Origin: Muricea muricata
Taxonomy: Eukaryota; Cnidaria; Anthozoa; Malacalcyonacea; Plexauridae
Assembly (NCBI GenBank): GCA_963855995.1
Contig: OY979717.1
Span: 2,787,179 to 2,851,178 of the forward strand
Length of the DNA: 64,000 nt
Direction: 5' to 3'
How positions within the stretch are numbered: position 1 is the first letter of the stretch; the number at the start of each line of letters is the position of its first letter. Shown one piece after another: positions 40,501 to 51,400 of the stretch. Under the pieces are notes generated by a model. The model ran no database searches. It saw only the letters and a list, made by a program, of their open reading frames with translations, and was not told the DNA's origin. The position numbers and the translations under genes were made by a program.

Positions 40501-42428
40501 AGCAGCTTGCGAACCAGATGATAGAGAATCAGGCAAAGTATTAATAAACATTGTAAACAACAATGACCCCAAAATGCTCCCCTGGGGCACACCAGAGGTA
40601 ACAAAGGACCATTCAGAAGCAACATTTTCTAGCACCACGCTCGGGAAAAATTCATCTTTTTTCACAACAACACTACAGCAAATTGATTGAATAATTCCAG
40701 AAAAATCAAAAAATTTTGATGCAACATGTCGTTTTCAGTTTGGACAAAATCTAGCCGTCTACTCTATTTGAGACCATTTTCCTGAAACTTTTTTAGCATT
40801 TGGACATTATAACGAGCATAAAAGTTTAATTTTAGGATGAATATCAATAAAAGCCCCTCAAAATAAATAGATTTATAAAGCGTTATATTTTATGAGATTT
40901 CTTAAGCTGATCCAATAGTGATCGAATTTGCAATCTATTTTGAAATACTATAACCAATTTGCAACAAAATTACAATGAAAAAATTAACAAATGAATTAAA
41001 TTAATGTGGAAAAGCAGTAAAGTATATACATAATTATACTAGTGACGAACTTCCAGTTTGCAAAATACATTTTTTAAAAGAGCAAGTAGCAGATACATTT
41101 TTTCTTGATCTTGTGTAAAAGTTTCATTGTAATTGGTTCAATTGTGAGTCAGGTATGGTTTGTTATATAAAAGCAAAGAATGGGGTGGCCCATGTGCATG
41201 ACGTTGTGGTCACCATGCAAGCTGGGAGACCTACAGTATTGCAAATTCACTCCAGAGTAAAATAATTGAGAAGGATTGAATTTAAGACCTTCATGTTTTC
41301 TAGGAAAAGGATGCTAAAATCATAGGTAACTTAGACCTATAGTATCATAATTGGTCAGGAAAATCTGCTCATCTGCGAGAAAGGGAGTTAATAAAACTAA
41401 ACGGATCTCAGCTAGTTTGTTCATAGGCATTTGAACACAGTACAATACAAAAAAGGTCTTTAACTACTCTGGGTATGAGGGCATATGTGAGAAAACATAC
41501 AGTAATTATAGATACAGTGCAATAACTACTAATTATCTTTTTCTCCACAAAAAAAATCATTTTACTGTTTTAGTGTTCCAAGTTAGGGAAAACTGATGCC
41601 TTTGGCAAGATATTGTAGCTTGTGTTGGCATAAGAAACCATTGCCTTGACATATATCAAGTGTACGATTTACACAGAATTTCTCTGCTATTGCTCTTATG
41701 CTGTATTATACAATACATAATGTAGTTATTCTAAATTTTCATTGGTTGAGTTGCATGTTATTATAGTACACACGCACAGACGATCGCAGGGTTTTCCCAC
41801 ATTTATTTACACATTTTGTTGTATAAAACAAATAGATTTCATTTTCTTGAGCTTCTGTATTGCAATAGATCGCAGATGACGCCATTTCATGTGAAAAACA
41901 AAAAGTCAAGACACTCAACTTCGTCTAATGCCACACTTTTTTGTTCTTCGCACGCTTTGAAGTTATCTGTGATCCTTAACAGTACAGGCATACGAAAAAA
42001 TGACGTACACTTGTTAAATATGGGCCTTGAAGAACAGCATGTCATACGAGTTCATCATGTAATTCATTTGGATCAATTGATCATTCATTTCATGTTGCTT
42101 TGAACAGACACTAGATCAGCAAGTTAACAATACATTAATGCTATGTACAGCTCGCCAATATAAGACACATACCTTTGCAAAGATAAAACTAGTCAGGACG
42201 TAAAATATAAATTTATGGACTGAAAATAATTGAAATAATTATTCAAATGTTTATTCAGTTCATATTTGTTTACAAAACCATATCCTGGGCCAAAACATCG
42301 AATGTATACAAAGTCATGAATTTCAAGGATAAAAAAATTGTACCTGAACTTGGTTGATTAACATTTTCAACACTTAATGCCGAGATTTCTGTTTTTCTTT
42401 GTTTTTTTCCCCATTTCTCGTCCGCCAT
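25549..42428 (-). CDS. NOM1: NOM1, nucleolar MIF4G/MA3-domain ribosome biogenesis protein, 21 coding exons, 802 aa
   Basis: Minus-strand coding exons: 42428-42344, 36507-36401, 36068-35955, 35635-35497, 35261-35146, 34334-34063, 33771-33649, 33240-33176, 32834-32706, 31295-31171, 30692-30599, 29992-29949, 29506-29451, 28748-28627, 28405-28343, 27706-27537, 27049-26954, 26882-26814, 26692-26561, 26414-26320, 25741-25549. They total 2409 nt with phases agreeing throughout. The basic N-terminus and acidic linker (exons 3-6) lead to the conserved RYVPPHLR, then VKGLLNR and SGQLEE (MIF4G). RKIPNYDPSPVE, GRWWVVGSAW and QRMNTDIRRNIFC precede the MA3 region with REIIHVLLDC, KSYNPFY and KSLSLSVLK. Human NOM1 is about 860 aa. 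The family acts in the nucleolus in small-subunit pre-rRNA processing and can bind PP1 and eIF4A. Exon 19 ends AAG|GCAGG, a GC-AG intron. Exon 1, 5.8 kb upstream, is the least certain, although it joins in phase. Confidence 0.92.
25841..26014. repeat. Foldback element in NOM1 intron 20
   Basis: This is a nearly perfect palindrome with arms of about 75 bp. Blocks gagtgcaatagtaagaatat and gaatgttctattcaac each have their complement on the right arm, around a short loop near 25920. A related smaller hairpin with gagtgcaatagta lies at about 26113-26190. Confidence 0.8.
27804..28095. mobile_element. MITE in NOM1 intron 15, with telomere-like repeats inside
   Basis: The ends pair as CATGAGCTCCTC (left) and GAGGAGCTTATG (right), followed by mirrored gaatttactatatcagtaaa and its complement. 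The interior contains a G-run and, at about 27980-28014, imperfect TTAGGG-type repeats (ttagggttaggattagggtt). Confidence 0.6.
28918..29293. mobile_element. Possible hAT-like degenerate element in NOM1 intron 13
   Basis: The left end CAGGGGTACACC and the right end, inverted, AGGGCTGCACC resemble each other. Both are followed by CGGCC-AATAAT sequence (ggccgaataat on both sides). The same tatccggccgga motif occurs at 37811-37910. No convincing target duplication was seen. Confidence 0.4.
30808..31051. mobile_element. MITE in NOM1 intron 10
   Basis: Inverted ends atattcttgggttt (30808) and aaacccaagaatat (about 31050) enclose mirrored gggggtcaac / gttgaccccc. No clear target duplication. Confidence 0.55.
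31475..32238. repeat. 764-bp foldback made of two opposed arrays of a 22-bp unit
   Basis: The left half (31475-31770) is a direct array of about a dozen units of TTGTAAAACGCGGAGTCAAA with small spacer changes. The right half (about 31940-32238) is the same unit in the opposite orientation (GACTCCGCGTTTTACAAAT). The outermost units on both sides carry ggagtggagtgga spacers. The ends are GGCATGTTGTAAAAC and its inverse. A unique centre (about 31770-31940) contains its own short repeats (cgttg-a/g-aggcg). It sits in NOM1 intron 9. The open frame at 32074-32346 is only the repeat read through. Confidence 0.85.
32238..32452. mobile_element. hAT-like MITE abutting the foldback
   Basis: Ends are CAGTGGCGGATC (32238) and, inverted, GGATCCGCCACTG (32452), a common hAT MITE terminus. 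It lies directly against the end of the 22-bp array element. The flanking 8-mers do not match well, so boundaries may be shifted. Confidence 0.5.
34377..34737. mobile_element. TTAA-flanked MITE in NOM1 intron 5
   Basis: TTAA sits at 34373-34376 and 34738-34741. Long inverted repeats (gtacagacgag, aagttttccttgacaagttt) pair across the element, and subrepeats of the ccttgacaag / acacgagcaag type occur inside. The TTAA target points to piggyBac- or Kolobok-type mobilisation. Confidence 0.7.
36842..37466. mobile_element. 625-bp hAT-type nonautonomous element in NOM1 intron 1
   Basis: Ends are TAGTGCTGTGCACCGG and its inverted partner TGCACAGCTCTA. It is flanked by gttcatga (36834-36841) and gttcatgg (37467-37474), an 8-bp duplication with one change. 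Both ends are packed with ccggagccggagtttt repeats. The interior is AT-rich and noncoding. Confidence 0.7.
37811..38925 (-). pseudogene. Degenerate ZBED-type hAT transposase remnant
   Basis: On the minus strand, 38923-38790 encodes a segment resembling the ZBED/hAT transposase core (EDDGFIQLMVHMQPRYLLPS, then YFSDTMLPQVYEKMKSVVK). The frame then shifts, and the adjacent frame reads LSFTSDIWTCSKFKEAF through HTGINIAEMF. A further remnant near 38330-38150 matches the C-terminal dimerisation region (YGNIFEEKRSRRLPRKEE). The parts are separated by deletions and stops, so no functional protein is possible. At 37811-37910 a GGGGTGCACCGGATA end is followed by a duplicated 29-bp unit containing tatccggccgga. 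Confidence 0.7.
39165..39593. mobile_element. 429-bp TTAA-flanked MITE
   Basis: Perfect TTAA flanks lie at 39161-39164 and 39594-39597. The ends are AGTGCATGTGACACGAAA and the inverted TTTCGTGTCATATGCACT. The inverted repeats extend inward through mirrored gggaacga / tcgttccc and gccgtgaggc / gcctcacggt blocks. Confidence 0.75.
39608..40665 (-). mobile_element. 5'-truncated, frameshifted non-LTR retrotransposon (reverse transcriptase)
   Basis: The minus strand encodes the second half of a LINE reverse transcriptase. SGVPQGSILGSLLFTMFIN is followed by the catalytic ALYADDSKVY, the thumb region, and a C-terminal tail typical of CR1/jockey-like ORF2 proteins. A stop and frame change near 40000 split it into 40665-40003 and 39997-39608. 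The endonuclease and the start of the RT are missing, as expected of an abortive insertion. It lies in NOM1 intron 1 in the same orientation as the gene and abuts the TTAA MITE. Confidence 0.85.
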
Positions 42429-43731
42429 ATTGAAAATAAGTGGATATTGTCTAGTAGTCGTTGATGTTTGGGGACATTTGATCATGAGATGTACCGTTCC
42501 ACCCATCAATATCCAGTGATATCTTGTGGTTCTTGTGGATCCGTTCCCGTTCTCCAGTCAGAAAAATCAAAGTAATTATTGCAAATATAAGTAATTATTG
42601 AAGTTTAAGCAAGTTTAACCCTTACACATACCATCTTTAAGATTAAGATTTGATCTGCTGAGATTGAAACGATGTTATTTTGATAATATGTGACCCAAGT
42701 TTGAAGCTGCCCGAGCGCAAACACTGGCTTAATTGCGCCATTGATTTGGCAATGTCGCCAATGAAACGTTTAGTTTGAGTGAAGTATTTTAATTGCGTAG
42801 CGTTTGTTCTAAAACAATCATAACGCCATTTTGTGTTAAAACAGGAAAGAACTTGGATGTCTTGTCCCCTTTGCCCTACCGTCGTTTCAGCGTCACTGAT
42901 TATCAATATTTTCTTGAGTTGTAGTTGTATAACTTACTGATGAACATCGGCCGCGGTCTTGCAATACACACGACAGAAACATTAATTTTTTACTACCTTA
43001 CTTGCTTTTTAGATTCTTATTCTTCAACTTATTTCTTAAAGAAAAATTTGAGTTTGTAATAAACGATCAATTCAGTGAAACACGGTTGAAACAAATCCTT
43101 CACAGAGAACATGCAGCGCTACCTAATCATAGTTTGTGTGCCTTTTTAAGCTTATTTGTCTATTAGGATGTATTCTCATATAACGCGGGCATAAGATTTA
43201 GTGAACTATCATCGGCTTGAATTTGAAGAACGTAAGTGTACGTATACTATATGCAATAACCGTGAGTGATCATGAGTCGATGCACTGTCAATGTCTGCTT
43301 TACAGTATGTAAGTCCAATCTAGAAAATGGAAATGACTACATGAAATGATCAAATGTTGTTTTTGTTATCCTTTTGAATATTTAAAATCACACACAAACA
43401 GTTTAGCAAGCTTTATATAGCATTGTTTAGACTTTCAAACGATTAATATATCTAGTACAATATACTCAGCTTCTACTGCATGTTTGCACAATAAACAACA
43501 CAGAAATATTAGTTCATGCAGACAAGTTAGATGACCGGAACCTCGATACAAGAGAACGAATTGAATTGCAAAGAAACTAGCTTGAGTTGAAGGAAACTTG
43601 CAACAGCGGCAATATATCACAATCACTAAGATAACAACCCCGCCTCATCTTCCCTGCTGAGCTTTGCTTTATACACTGTATATATTAATCTCACTGTTGG
43701 TAACTTGCCCCAAAAGCAAAGACATTGTCGA
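42429..43731. other. Divergent spacer between NOM1 and the bHLH gene
   Basis: The 1.3-kb interval should hold the NOM1 promoter (reading left) and the bHLH promoter (reading right). A TATA-like tatatatt lies at about 43679-43686, some 50 bp before the bHLH start codon. An 87-codon minus-strand open stretch (42906-42643) is not recognised. Confidence 0.4.
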
Positions 43732-44160
43732 ATGAAATACTGCACAGAGTTTAGCATGCCTGAGAAAGAAGAAATTCAACTTCATGAAGAAGAACAAGAA
43801 GCATCAGAGACGAAGCCAAAGCAACGTAAACGACGACGCAAGAGAATGTTAACTGGCATCAGCAAACAGCGGAGACTGGCCAACGAACGAGAACGGAAAA
43901 GGCTTCAGGTGGTTAATACAGCTTTTGTTAGTTTGAAAAACGTTTTACCGCTGTCGTCTGTCGATCAAAAGATATCACGAATCGAGATTGTTCGCCTGGC
44001 ATCTCGGCATATTGCATCGCTGATGCAACTCTTGCAACACGATGAAGATTTGCAGGGTGTAGAAAACGAACATTTCTGTTGTGAAGATCAAATTACAAGC
44101 GATGATGAATTAATGGCTAATCACGGCGATTCGGATGGTTGTGAAGAAGCAGATAACTAG
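43732..44160 (+). CDS. Intronless group A bHLH transcription factor, 142 aa
   Basis: The ATG at 43732 opens an uninterrupted frame to 44160. An acidic, Glu-rich N-terminus leads into a Lys/Arg-rich run (KQRKRRRKRM) and a bHLH domain at about residues 49-108. The basic region RRLANERERKR retains the E-box-contacting Glu; helix 1 is VVNTAFVSLKNVLPL; helix 2 contains KISRIEIVRLASRHIASLMQLL. The helix 2 pattern is closest in memory to the Paraxis/Scleraxis/Twist part of group A, but I cannot assign an ortholog. The tail is short and acidic. It is expected to be a nuclear protein binding E-boxes as a heterodimer with a class I bHLH partner. No introns and no clear AATAAA nearby. Confidence 0.85.
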   Translation: MKYCTEFSMPEKEEIQLHEEEQEASETKPKQRKRRRKRMLTGISKQRRLANERERKRLQVVNTAFVSLKNVLPLSSVDQKISRIEIVRLASRHIASLMQLLQHDEDLQGVENEHFCCEDQITSDDELMANHGDSDGCEEADN

Positions 44161-47100
44161 ATATTTAGCATGACTGATTGCAGTCATTTTTATGACAGAA
44201 TTTGGTAAGTATACGCAGTAAAAAAGTATTTTCTACAGTAGCTAGAAAAAACTGAATTAGATTTTTCGCTCTAATATTACAAAATTTTAACAACACAAGT
44301 TTATTTTTTCCCTTTTGCCCCAATGTTTTATAGCTGCACAATTCACCTAAAAGTTACAGTAAATAACTCTCATTTTAGCATAAGAAGAGCTATTGAATAA
44401 TTTGAACATTCCAAGCTGTATAGTATAGCCTAGAAATCGGCTGTGATGCTGGGTTATAATAGTACACTCATGCTTCTCAGTTCAACAAATTAAAATTAGT
44501 GACTTTGCTATCAGTACTTTAGATTGAGAATGATATACAGAGTATATATAATTTGAAGAATTTGTGATGTAAAACTTTTAAATATTGTTGAGGAATAAGG
44601 TCTATATACAGAAGCAGCTGCCATAAATATTTACAGCCTAAAATTAAGTACAAAAAATTATAAGTTTCCCATATGCATATGCAATTGTTCATGCAGTACT
44701 GTTGTTCAAAATAGACAAACAGCATGAACACACATTGTTTCTTAAGCGTCATTGCAACGTGCGGCAAAGCTTTAAAATGTTATGTAACTCACAATAGTAT
44801 AAAGAAGAATGCTGCTGTTCATTCTACTTCGTCAATTGTGTCTTCAAAAATATTACTGTCTTTAACGATTGATTACTTCAAGTCAAAAAGTTACTTCTTT
44901 TGTGGTTAAATTCTTCATTGTTAACCTTTTTAAAAGTATTTTTGAGATCATAAAATGTATACAAATTGATGCAATGTATGTTTAAACAAAGATGTTGCTT
45001 GAAGATGTTTTACTAATCCTGTTTTTTTCAACGACTTACCATCGCGACTATCAGTTTTCAAGCTACCACAATGAAATTCACGTTTATGACAATTATACGT
45101 TTATTAGTTTTACGCTTGTGGACACGCAAGCGTGCAGAATGACCACAGAATGCTGTCATTATACATAATATATTGCTGCACCTGCTTGAAACGACATGCT
45201 GTAAACAAACACTATTCTGTAACGCTGCTTTGATTAAGTGTGAATAATGGCATGCTGGTGTTTATTTTTTATTGTATTCATAGTATGGCACAAAAATAAT
45301 CACACTGATTTCACTAGCTGCATTTAAGTAAAAAAAAATAAATGAATCTCCCATCTCGTTGTTGTACATGTGTAAAAAAGTAAAAGAAAAAGTCGTTAAA
45401 TTTGTTGGTGTTTCTTTTCAGGATTTCATTTTAGACGAAGTCAGTGTGTGGCAAGCGTCACGAGCTAATCAGTCAGACTCGATTGATCATCGATGTTATT
45501 GCTTTGAACCACGCGCGGGTCACCATGCTCATTGTGCACTGATTCATTGTGTATTTTGATGCAAGCTGATAACATTAGCACAGTCACAGATGTATACAAG
45601 GGTGAAGAAAACTAAATTTAAGAATGCGACGTGTCAAGAGAATTTCCTGCAAATTCAAGATGAGAGGTTTATAGCTCATCTTTAACATTTATCAACTCCG
45701 ATCCGTGTGAATAGATGATTGCTTTACGTTTTATCGGTTTTGCTTGACGATTTTAAAACGACCATCTCTAGCATAGCTAAATTATTAAAAGTGATAAAAT
45801 ATCACAAGTACATTGCCAAAAGATATATTTATTTATATAAAAAGTTAACAGTCAATAGTATGTATATAGACTATGTATGTATGTATTTTATTTAAATCAA
45901 TGTAAGTATGGTAAAGGGGTATTTTCGTGAGCCGTGATTAGTTAATATATGTTTATGTGAAACGCTTGATTTTGATGCCGTGAAATGTGATTAATTCTAC
46001 GCCCGTGAGGTGTGATTCTCAATAAATGTCAGGTGTAAGTCTTGTCAAATGTGACTACTCACACGAGGTACTACAAGCGTTTTCACAACAGTCAAAATGA
46101 AAACGATATGATCTATAAAAATTCTTATCGCATGAAATGTCTATTTTTGTCCTTAGCTCAGACGAAGTTTATGCTGGGTTTTTTTTACTAAATCATGACA
46201 GCAGTCAGGAGCTTTTTAAATAATTCGGAATGAAAACGCTTAGAAACGACAACGTATGTACTTAGTCTAAGAATAAAAATATTTTCGGAGGTCGTCGGAC
46301 GTTGTCGGACGACATTCACTTGTGCCCAGATTTTTTTCGAGAAACGTGAAGCTGCTTTTCTAAAATACTTGAATTGTAAAACTGCTTTGAAGTTTGACAA
46401 ACACAGCTTTGCTCAATTATTCTACTTTAGTTTGTCTACGAGATACCTAAACAAATAAAGAACATCTCAATAACACCACCTCGAAGGATCCATAAATAGA
46501 TTAACGTGATGTATCCTTAATTATGTCAACTTTGGTCAGAAACGCCTCTAAAGTAAGATCATGCTAAAAATTTGGAACTTGGTAGGAAAAACCATGCCTG
46601 CACGCAGTATCAGTTATTCAGTTTTAATTTTGTTTAATGATTCACATACAAGCGGCATGAACAAGTGACAGTATCCAATGCCAAAGAACAATTACTGTTT
46701 GACTTAGAGTGAAACGACTGGTATTGAGGACGTTTTGTATTAAGTGTATATATATAGTAGCTATTCTGTGTACATATAGATATTCCTAACCGGAAGACAC
46801 CCAGCAGAAAAAAACTGCGTGAGTACATTTAATATATCAAACACAGGAACAGCAGGTGACTGCCAAGTAACAAACGACTTTTGCCAGATGAATGTGACTC
46901 GGCACTGGATAAATGGCGCTGATGACAATGTCCAAAATAAAATCCAGTGTTCTGATTGTTATTTGAATTAAAACCAATTTGTGATAATTGCATTTAAATG
47001 ACTAACACACGTAGTCACCCGCCAGCTATTTTTAGCTTATAATACAGAGATATGCGAGATAACTGATGTTTTAGATATGGATGTATAGAGATATATGGGT

Positions 47101-48129
47101 TAAAAAACCCATTGAACTTGTACTTACCGTTAATGGCTAATATGGTAATATATTTAATGGACACCAATTTTACAAAGAGTATTATCGACACACAATGACT
47201 GAAATGTCTGCAGCAAAATGACCATTCATTGACTTTTTAAACATTAATTTAGCGCTATATGAGTACGTATATATGCATTATCTATTAAATACATGTATAT
47301 AATAATTGGGTACTGGTAATTTTACCCTGATATTAAGACAGTTGCACATAAAAGAGAGGAATTCATACAAAGCAACAACTTGCAAGTCATTGACATGCTT
47401 ACACTCACTAAGTGACTCAGTTTCCAAGACAAAAAATTGCCTGAAATACGTAGATTAGGTTCAAAAGTCTAACTGGTCAAAGTGCGTACAGATATACTGT
47501 ATGTATTAAAGGAATTTACACTTATTTTGAACAATTTGACGGATAAGTAACATCAACATAATTGGAGCTTTTATTCAAATTATGGTAGATTATTTAATCA
47601 CTTATTCTAACAGCATCGATCATTGAACGATTTTTAAACTAACTTCAGTGAGTTTTACATGCCATTTCTAAGAAATCTATAAAAAAAGATTTTTCAACAA
47701 GAAAAGATAATATATCAACACACTGGATTTTCGACGTTGTTGTGTCAAGTAATAAAGACAAATGAGGCATATGTGTATAGAAGGAATAACAGGCAGCCGG
47801 CCGAAAGAAAAGTAATTAAATGAAGTTTATTTCTAAGAATTTCATATAGAATATACAGAATACACAGAGTATTTCACGATTCGAGCTCGCTCTGAATCAA
47901 GGTCATATATAAAGTAGGAAACAGTAGGAGGGGTGCTCATGTTAAAGTTTGATAGCTGCCCACGTTTTATAGAACGAGGTCATGGACGTTCACAGTGACA
48001 ATAAAAGCAATTCTTTTTTATTTTAAATATGTTAGAGAAAAGTGCTCGTTGTCAGAAATGCAATTTATTTTTCATTTCTTCACTCCATAGAACTAAGAGT
48101 CAAAATTAATAAACAGTTTACCTTAATGC
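44161..48129. other. Gene-poor intergenic stretch
   Basis: AT-rich sequence with no supported gene. A good 3' splice-site context (tttcttttcag at about 45410-45420) precedes a 45-codon open stretch to 45559, but no partner exon was found. Short TATG repeats lie near 45870. Confidence 0.45.
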
Positions 48130-48160
48130 TTTATTTCTTTTTGCCGGTTTCAATAAGCAT

Positions 48161-48418
48161 TTATACATAACCCGCTGAGCTGCTGAAAAAACCCCACAAA
48201 ACGTTGAAACGTTTGAAACAGCGGTTATAACAGGCGTATACGCGTGGGTGGTCCGCTTTTTGGTTCACTTCCATTGTTTCACGAATAAGACTTGCTTCTA
48301 GAAGGATCGAAAGTGCAGTTCTAAACAAATATATAAAAGTTATTTGGCATGTGGTGATAACATGTTTCTTGATATACTCAAATACGAGATAATAACATTC
48401 TTCTCGACTATATTCCAA
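48161..48418 (-). CDS. Unrecognised ORF, possible terminal exon of a minus-strand gene
   Basis: An 85-codon open frame ends at 48161 with a TAA, and an AATAAA (plus-strand tttatt at 48130-48135) follows about 25 bp later. It is locally richer in GC than its surroundings. An internal candidate acceptor (tttgtttag, just before codons for TALSILLEASLIRETMEV) would make the last about 50 codons a 3' exon. No family is recognised and no upstream exons were identified, so it may be spurious. Confidence 0.25.
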   Translation of the reverse strand: MEYSREECYYLVFEYIKKHVITTCQITFIYLFRTALSILLEASLIRETMEVNQKADHPRVYACYNRCFKRFNVLWGFFSSSAGYV

Positions 48419-51400
48419 CCTGTAGAAATGCCCGTGAATCTCTTAGCACTCTTAACAGACCTGAAAATTCTAGTTCTATCTTTGTTTGATCCACAGTGTC
48501 ATTGTATTTATGCATGACAGTGAAAGGACAGACTTAATTAACAAGGCATATTTCTGAAAAATAAATAATGCTTCTATTCCCTATCATTATAGTTTCAGGC
48601 AAGCATAGCTGCAACGAACTTATATATGCCTTTTTACACCAAGCTGCTGTAAAAGCTGTCACACCAGATAGTTTTGTATGTTCGGAATTCTTCGCGATTG
48701 TTGTCATTTCGTGGTCGGTAGTAGGTTTTCGCTGTTGCACCTTATTATGGGCCCCATGTTTGTTTGGGGTTTGTGCCTCTCGGATTTTTAAGTCGCTTTT
48801 TCTTGTTATATTTGTGGTTAAAATAGCTGGTGTAGTGGTGTAAAATAAACAATGTGTCAAATTTTTAATTGAAGACGATCTCTATGGGAGAACTGCACCC
48901 ATGCTCATTTTCAGTTAATTTAGTTTTTGTATGTGCTCTGATCGATCTTGCCAAATATTTTCACCAATTCCAACCTGCTTAATTGATATTTTGCATAGTA
49001 TAATGTCAGGCTTGTTTTCGTGTGATAAAAACCCACCATTAGCTATTAGGCTACAGTCAATAAGGTCAACTCACACGGGTGATATTTGCTGCCAGTTTGG
49101 TTACGAGTTCTATACTTCAGACGGATGGGAAAGAGTAGATGAGGGATCTTCCTAAAGACTCGATCGGGTCCAGTGAGTGGGAATATCTGTCAGTATATAT
49201 TGCGCTAGTTCTGACTAAGCCTAGCTCAGTCTGCTTCAAGATCCTAATCTAAAAGCTATACTTCTAGACTTGTAGCAACTGTTTAGTATTGACTTGATAA
49301 CGGATAAATTCATTATTTCGAAAGATGTTTCCAAAAATGTGCAGTTACACAGTCGTTTCATGCACTTTTTAAAACAGGTATCTGCTTGTTAACAGTGCCG
49401 GCTTTGATTAGCCAGCGTATCCTTGCTTTATATCCCAGATGAAGCATGATACGATTGTAAAAGCATTTTAGTTCTTATGCAGCCTCATGTTTTTAATACA
49501 TCAATGTCTACTCAATTTTTGAAACACAATCATATACTATGTGCTGAATGAAATAAAATTAGCATGCATTAATTGAGAAAGAGATTGGAGTACTGGACAT
49601 GCAAATCTCGCGGTGGTCGTTGCACGCCAATCTACGCAAGCAAACGTACTATTGTGTTCTACACATTGTACAACTCAGCAAGAAAACAGCTTCTGCTGTG
49701 ACATATTCACTGTCATGATGTGTGTTTGGTTAAGAGCTAAAGATTCTAAATATTCTGCGCTCCTTATGTGTTTTAACACTGTCACATGCGAACATATCTC
49801 ACTTTACACACGATATGTTTGGTTATATTGCACAACTTAATTACACACGTTATTTTTGGTTGTATTGCGGTTTCTTTACAAAAATGTATATGCACTGCAG
49901 TGTAGGTTCTTTCACATAGATTTAAACTGCATCCTGTCTGTTTCATGCAAATGGATACCATGACATTCAGGCCATTTAACAGCTACTGATAATTAGCCCT
50001 CAATTAGAATGAGTATGAGATGGCAACCCATATGCAGGTATTGCAATTTCTATGATCATAACATTGCAGTAAAATTATCTAGACTTGGTTTGTTAGCTGT
50101 ACTTGAATCAGTCATTATTAATTGTAAGCCTGGGCTTATGCTCTAAAATACGTTTACGCTCATGACATTTAATCCTTACAGTACATCTAATTAAATAGAA
50201 AACCCATGACCAGTTCTGATGGACGGCTGAACGGGTCAGTTCGAGTGGGTGACGCCTTAGACGTGGGCGACGCGTTCATCTTACCGGTTAATTGACAACT
50301 CATCAGAGTTGCATTTACTTATCTATAGACTATCTAAATATCCTCTGCAATATAAAACATAAAAAATACATCGAAAGCTGTTAGATCCGATGCCCGAAGT
50401 CGTGTTAATTAATAACATGATCTTCGTGTAGTTAAATTTGCATGAAGCTTGGCATTTAACTGAGTAGCCTGACAACAAATTGTCGTATTAGTGTATTGTA
50501 TGAAGTTAATTAATTGATTTTCTTAAGAATTATATTGGCTGCTTTGTGAATGATTGTCCGTCAACCTGCGCACACAAGGTTATGTATTACACGTTGTAAA
50601 ACCCAGTCAGAATCCCTGATTTCCTGCTATGACATATCCACATGATACTTGTTTGTAACATTCTTCTAATTTGTCAAACACTTTTGAAATTCTTTAAAGA
50701 TGAAGAATCAGAAGAATGAGACTGATTTTTAGCACCTTCAACAGTTTGAATAAACTCCTGCAACATATGTCCCTCTTTAGTGGGTTTCTTCGCATTCTGA
50801 ATGATGCAGTTTGATACTCGATCCATGTCGGTGAATTTTTCTGAGGAATGTATGGAATGTATGAAAAGATGCGAAGAATTACAAGCATGTATAACCAGTG
50901 TATGTAACCAATCAAGCATGATAGACCTGCACAGACATGAATTGCATCATTTTTATCACAACATCATTGATAATGTAGGCTCCAAAAAATTATGTTTATC
51001 AATAATATCCCGTTCACTTTAAATTTCGGCTTCCTGTGCAATCAAGTAATAAACTAGATTAAACTACTAAATTTGCCACTATTGCATTGATGTGGTGGAG
51101 ATTAAGGTAGGTGTATGGTTGCCTGCAATGTCTACTGCCTCATACTATACCCATATGCTCTAGATATAGATAGCGTAATATCATATAATTTGCATCATGT
51201 CATAACAAATACAAAAATCGTTTAATCACGTTTTACAATGTTGATGGTAACCCTGGTGTGTTTAGCAACTGTGATCAACTTTTAAATCAAAATTTGTTCT
51301 AATAGTTTTACACTCTCTGAATTTCGAAATTATTTTTCACATTTATCAACTGACGTTGAGCCTTTTTCCCTAAAAAGTTCCATTATTCTTCAGTTTATCA

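Noticed and set aside
42643..42906. 87-codon minus-strand ORF upstream of NOM1
   Set aside because: No domain, and no in-phase splice to NOM1 exon 1 is evident; more likely promoter or 5' region sequence.
45359..45559. Exon-like stretch after a good polypyrimidine tract and AG
   Set aside because: The frame is only about 45 codons beyond the acceptor, no upstream donor in phase was found, and the peptide is not recognisable.
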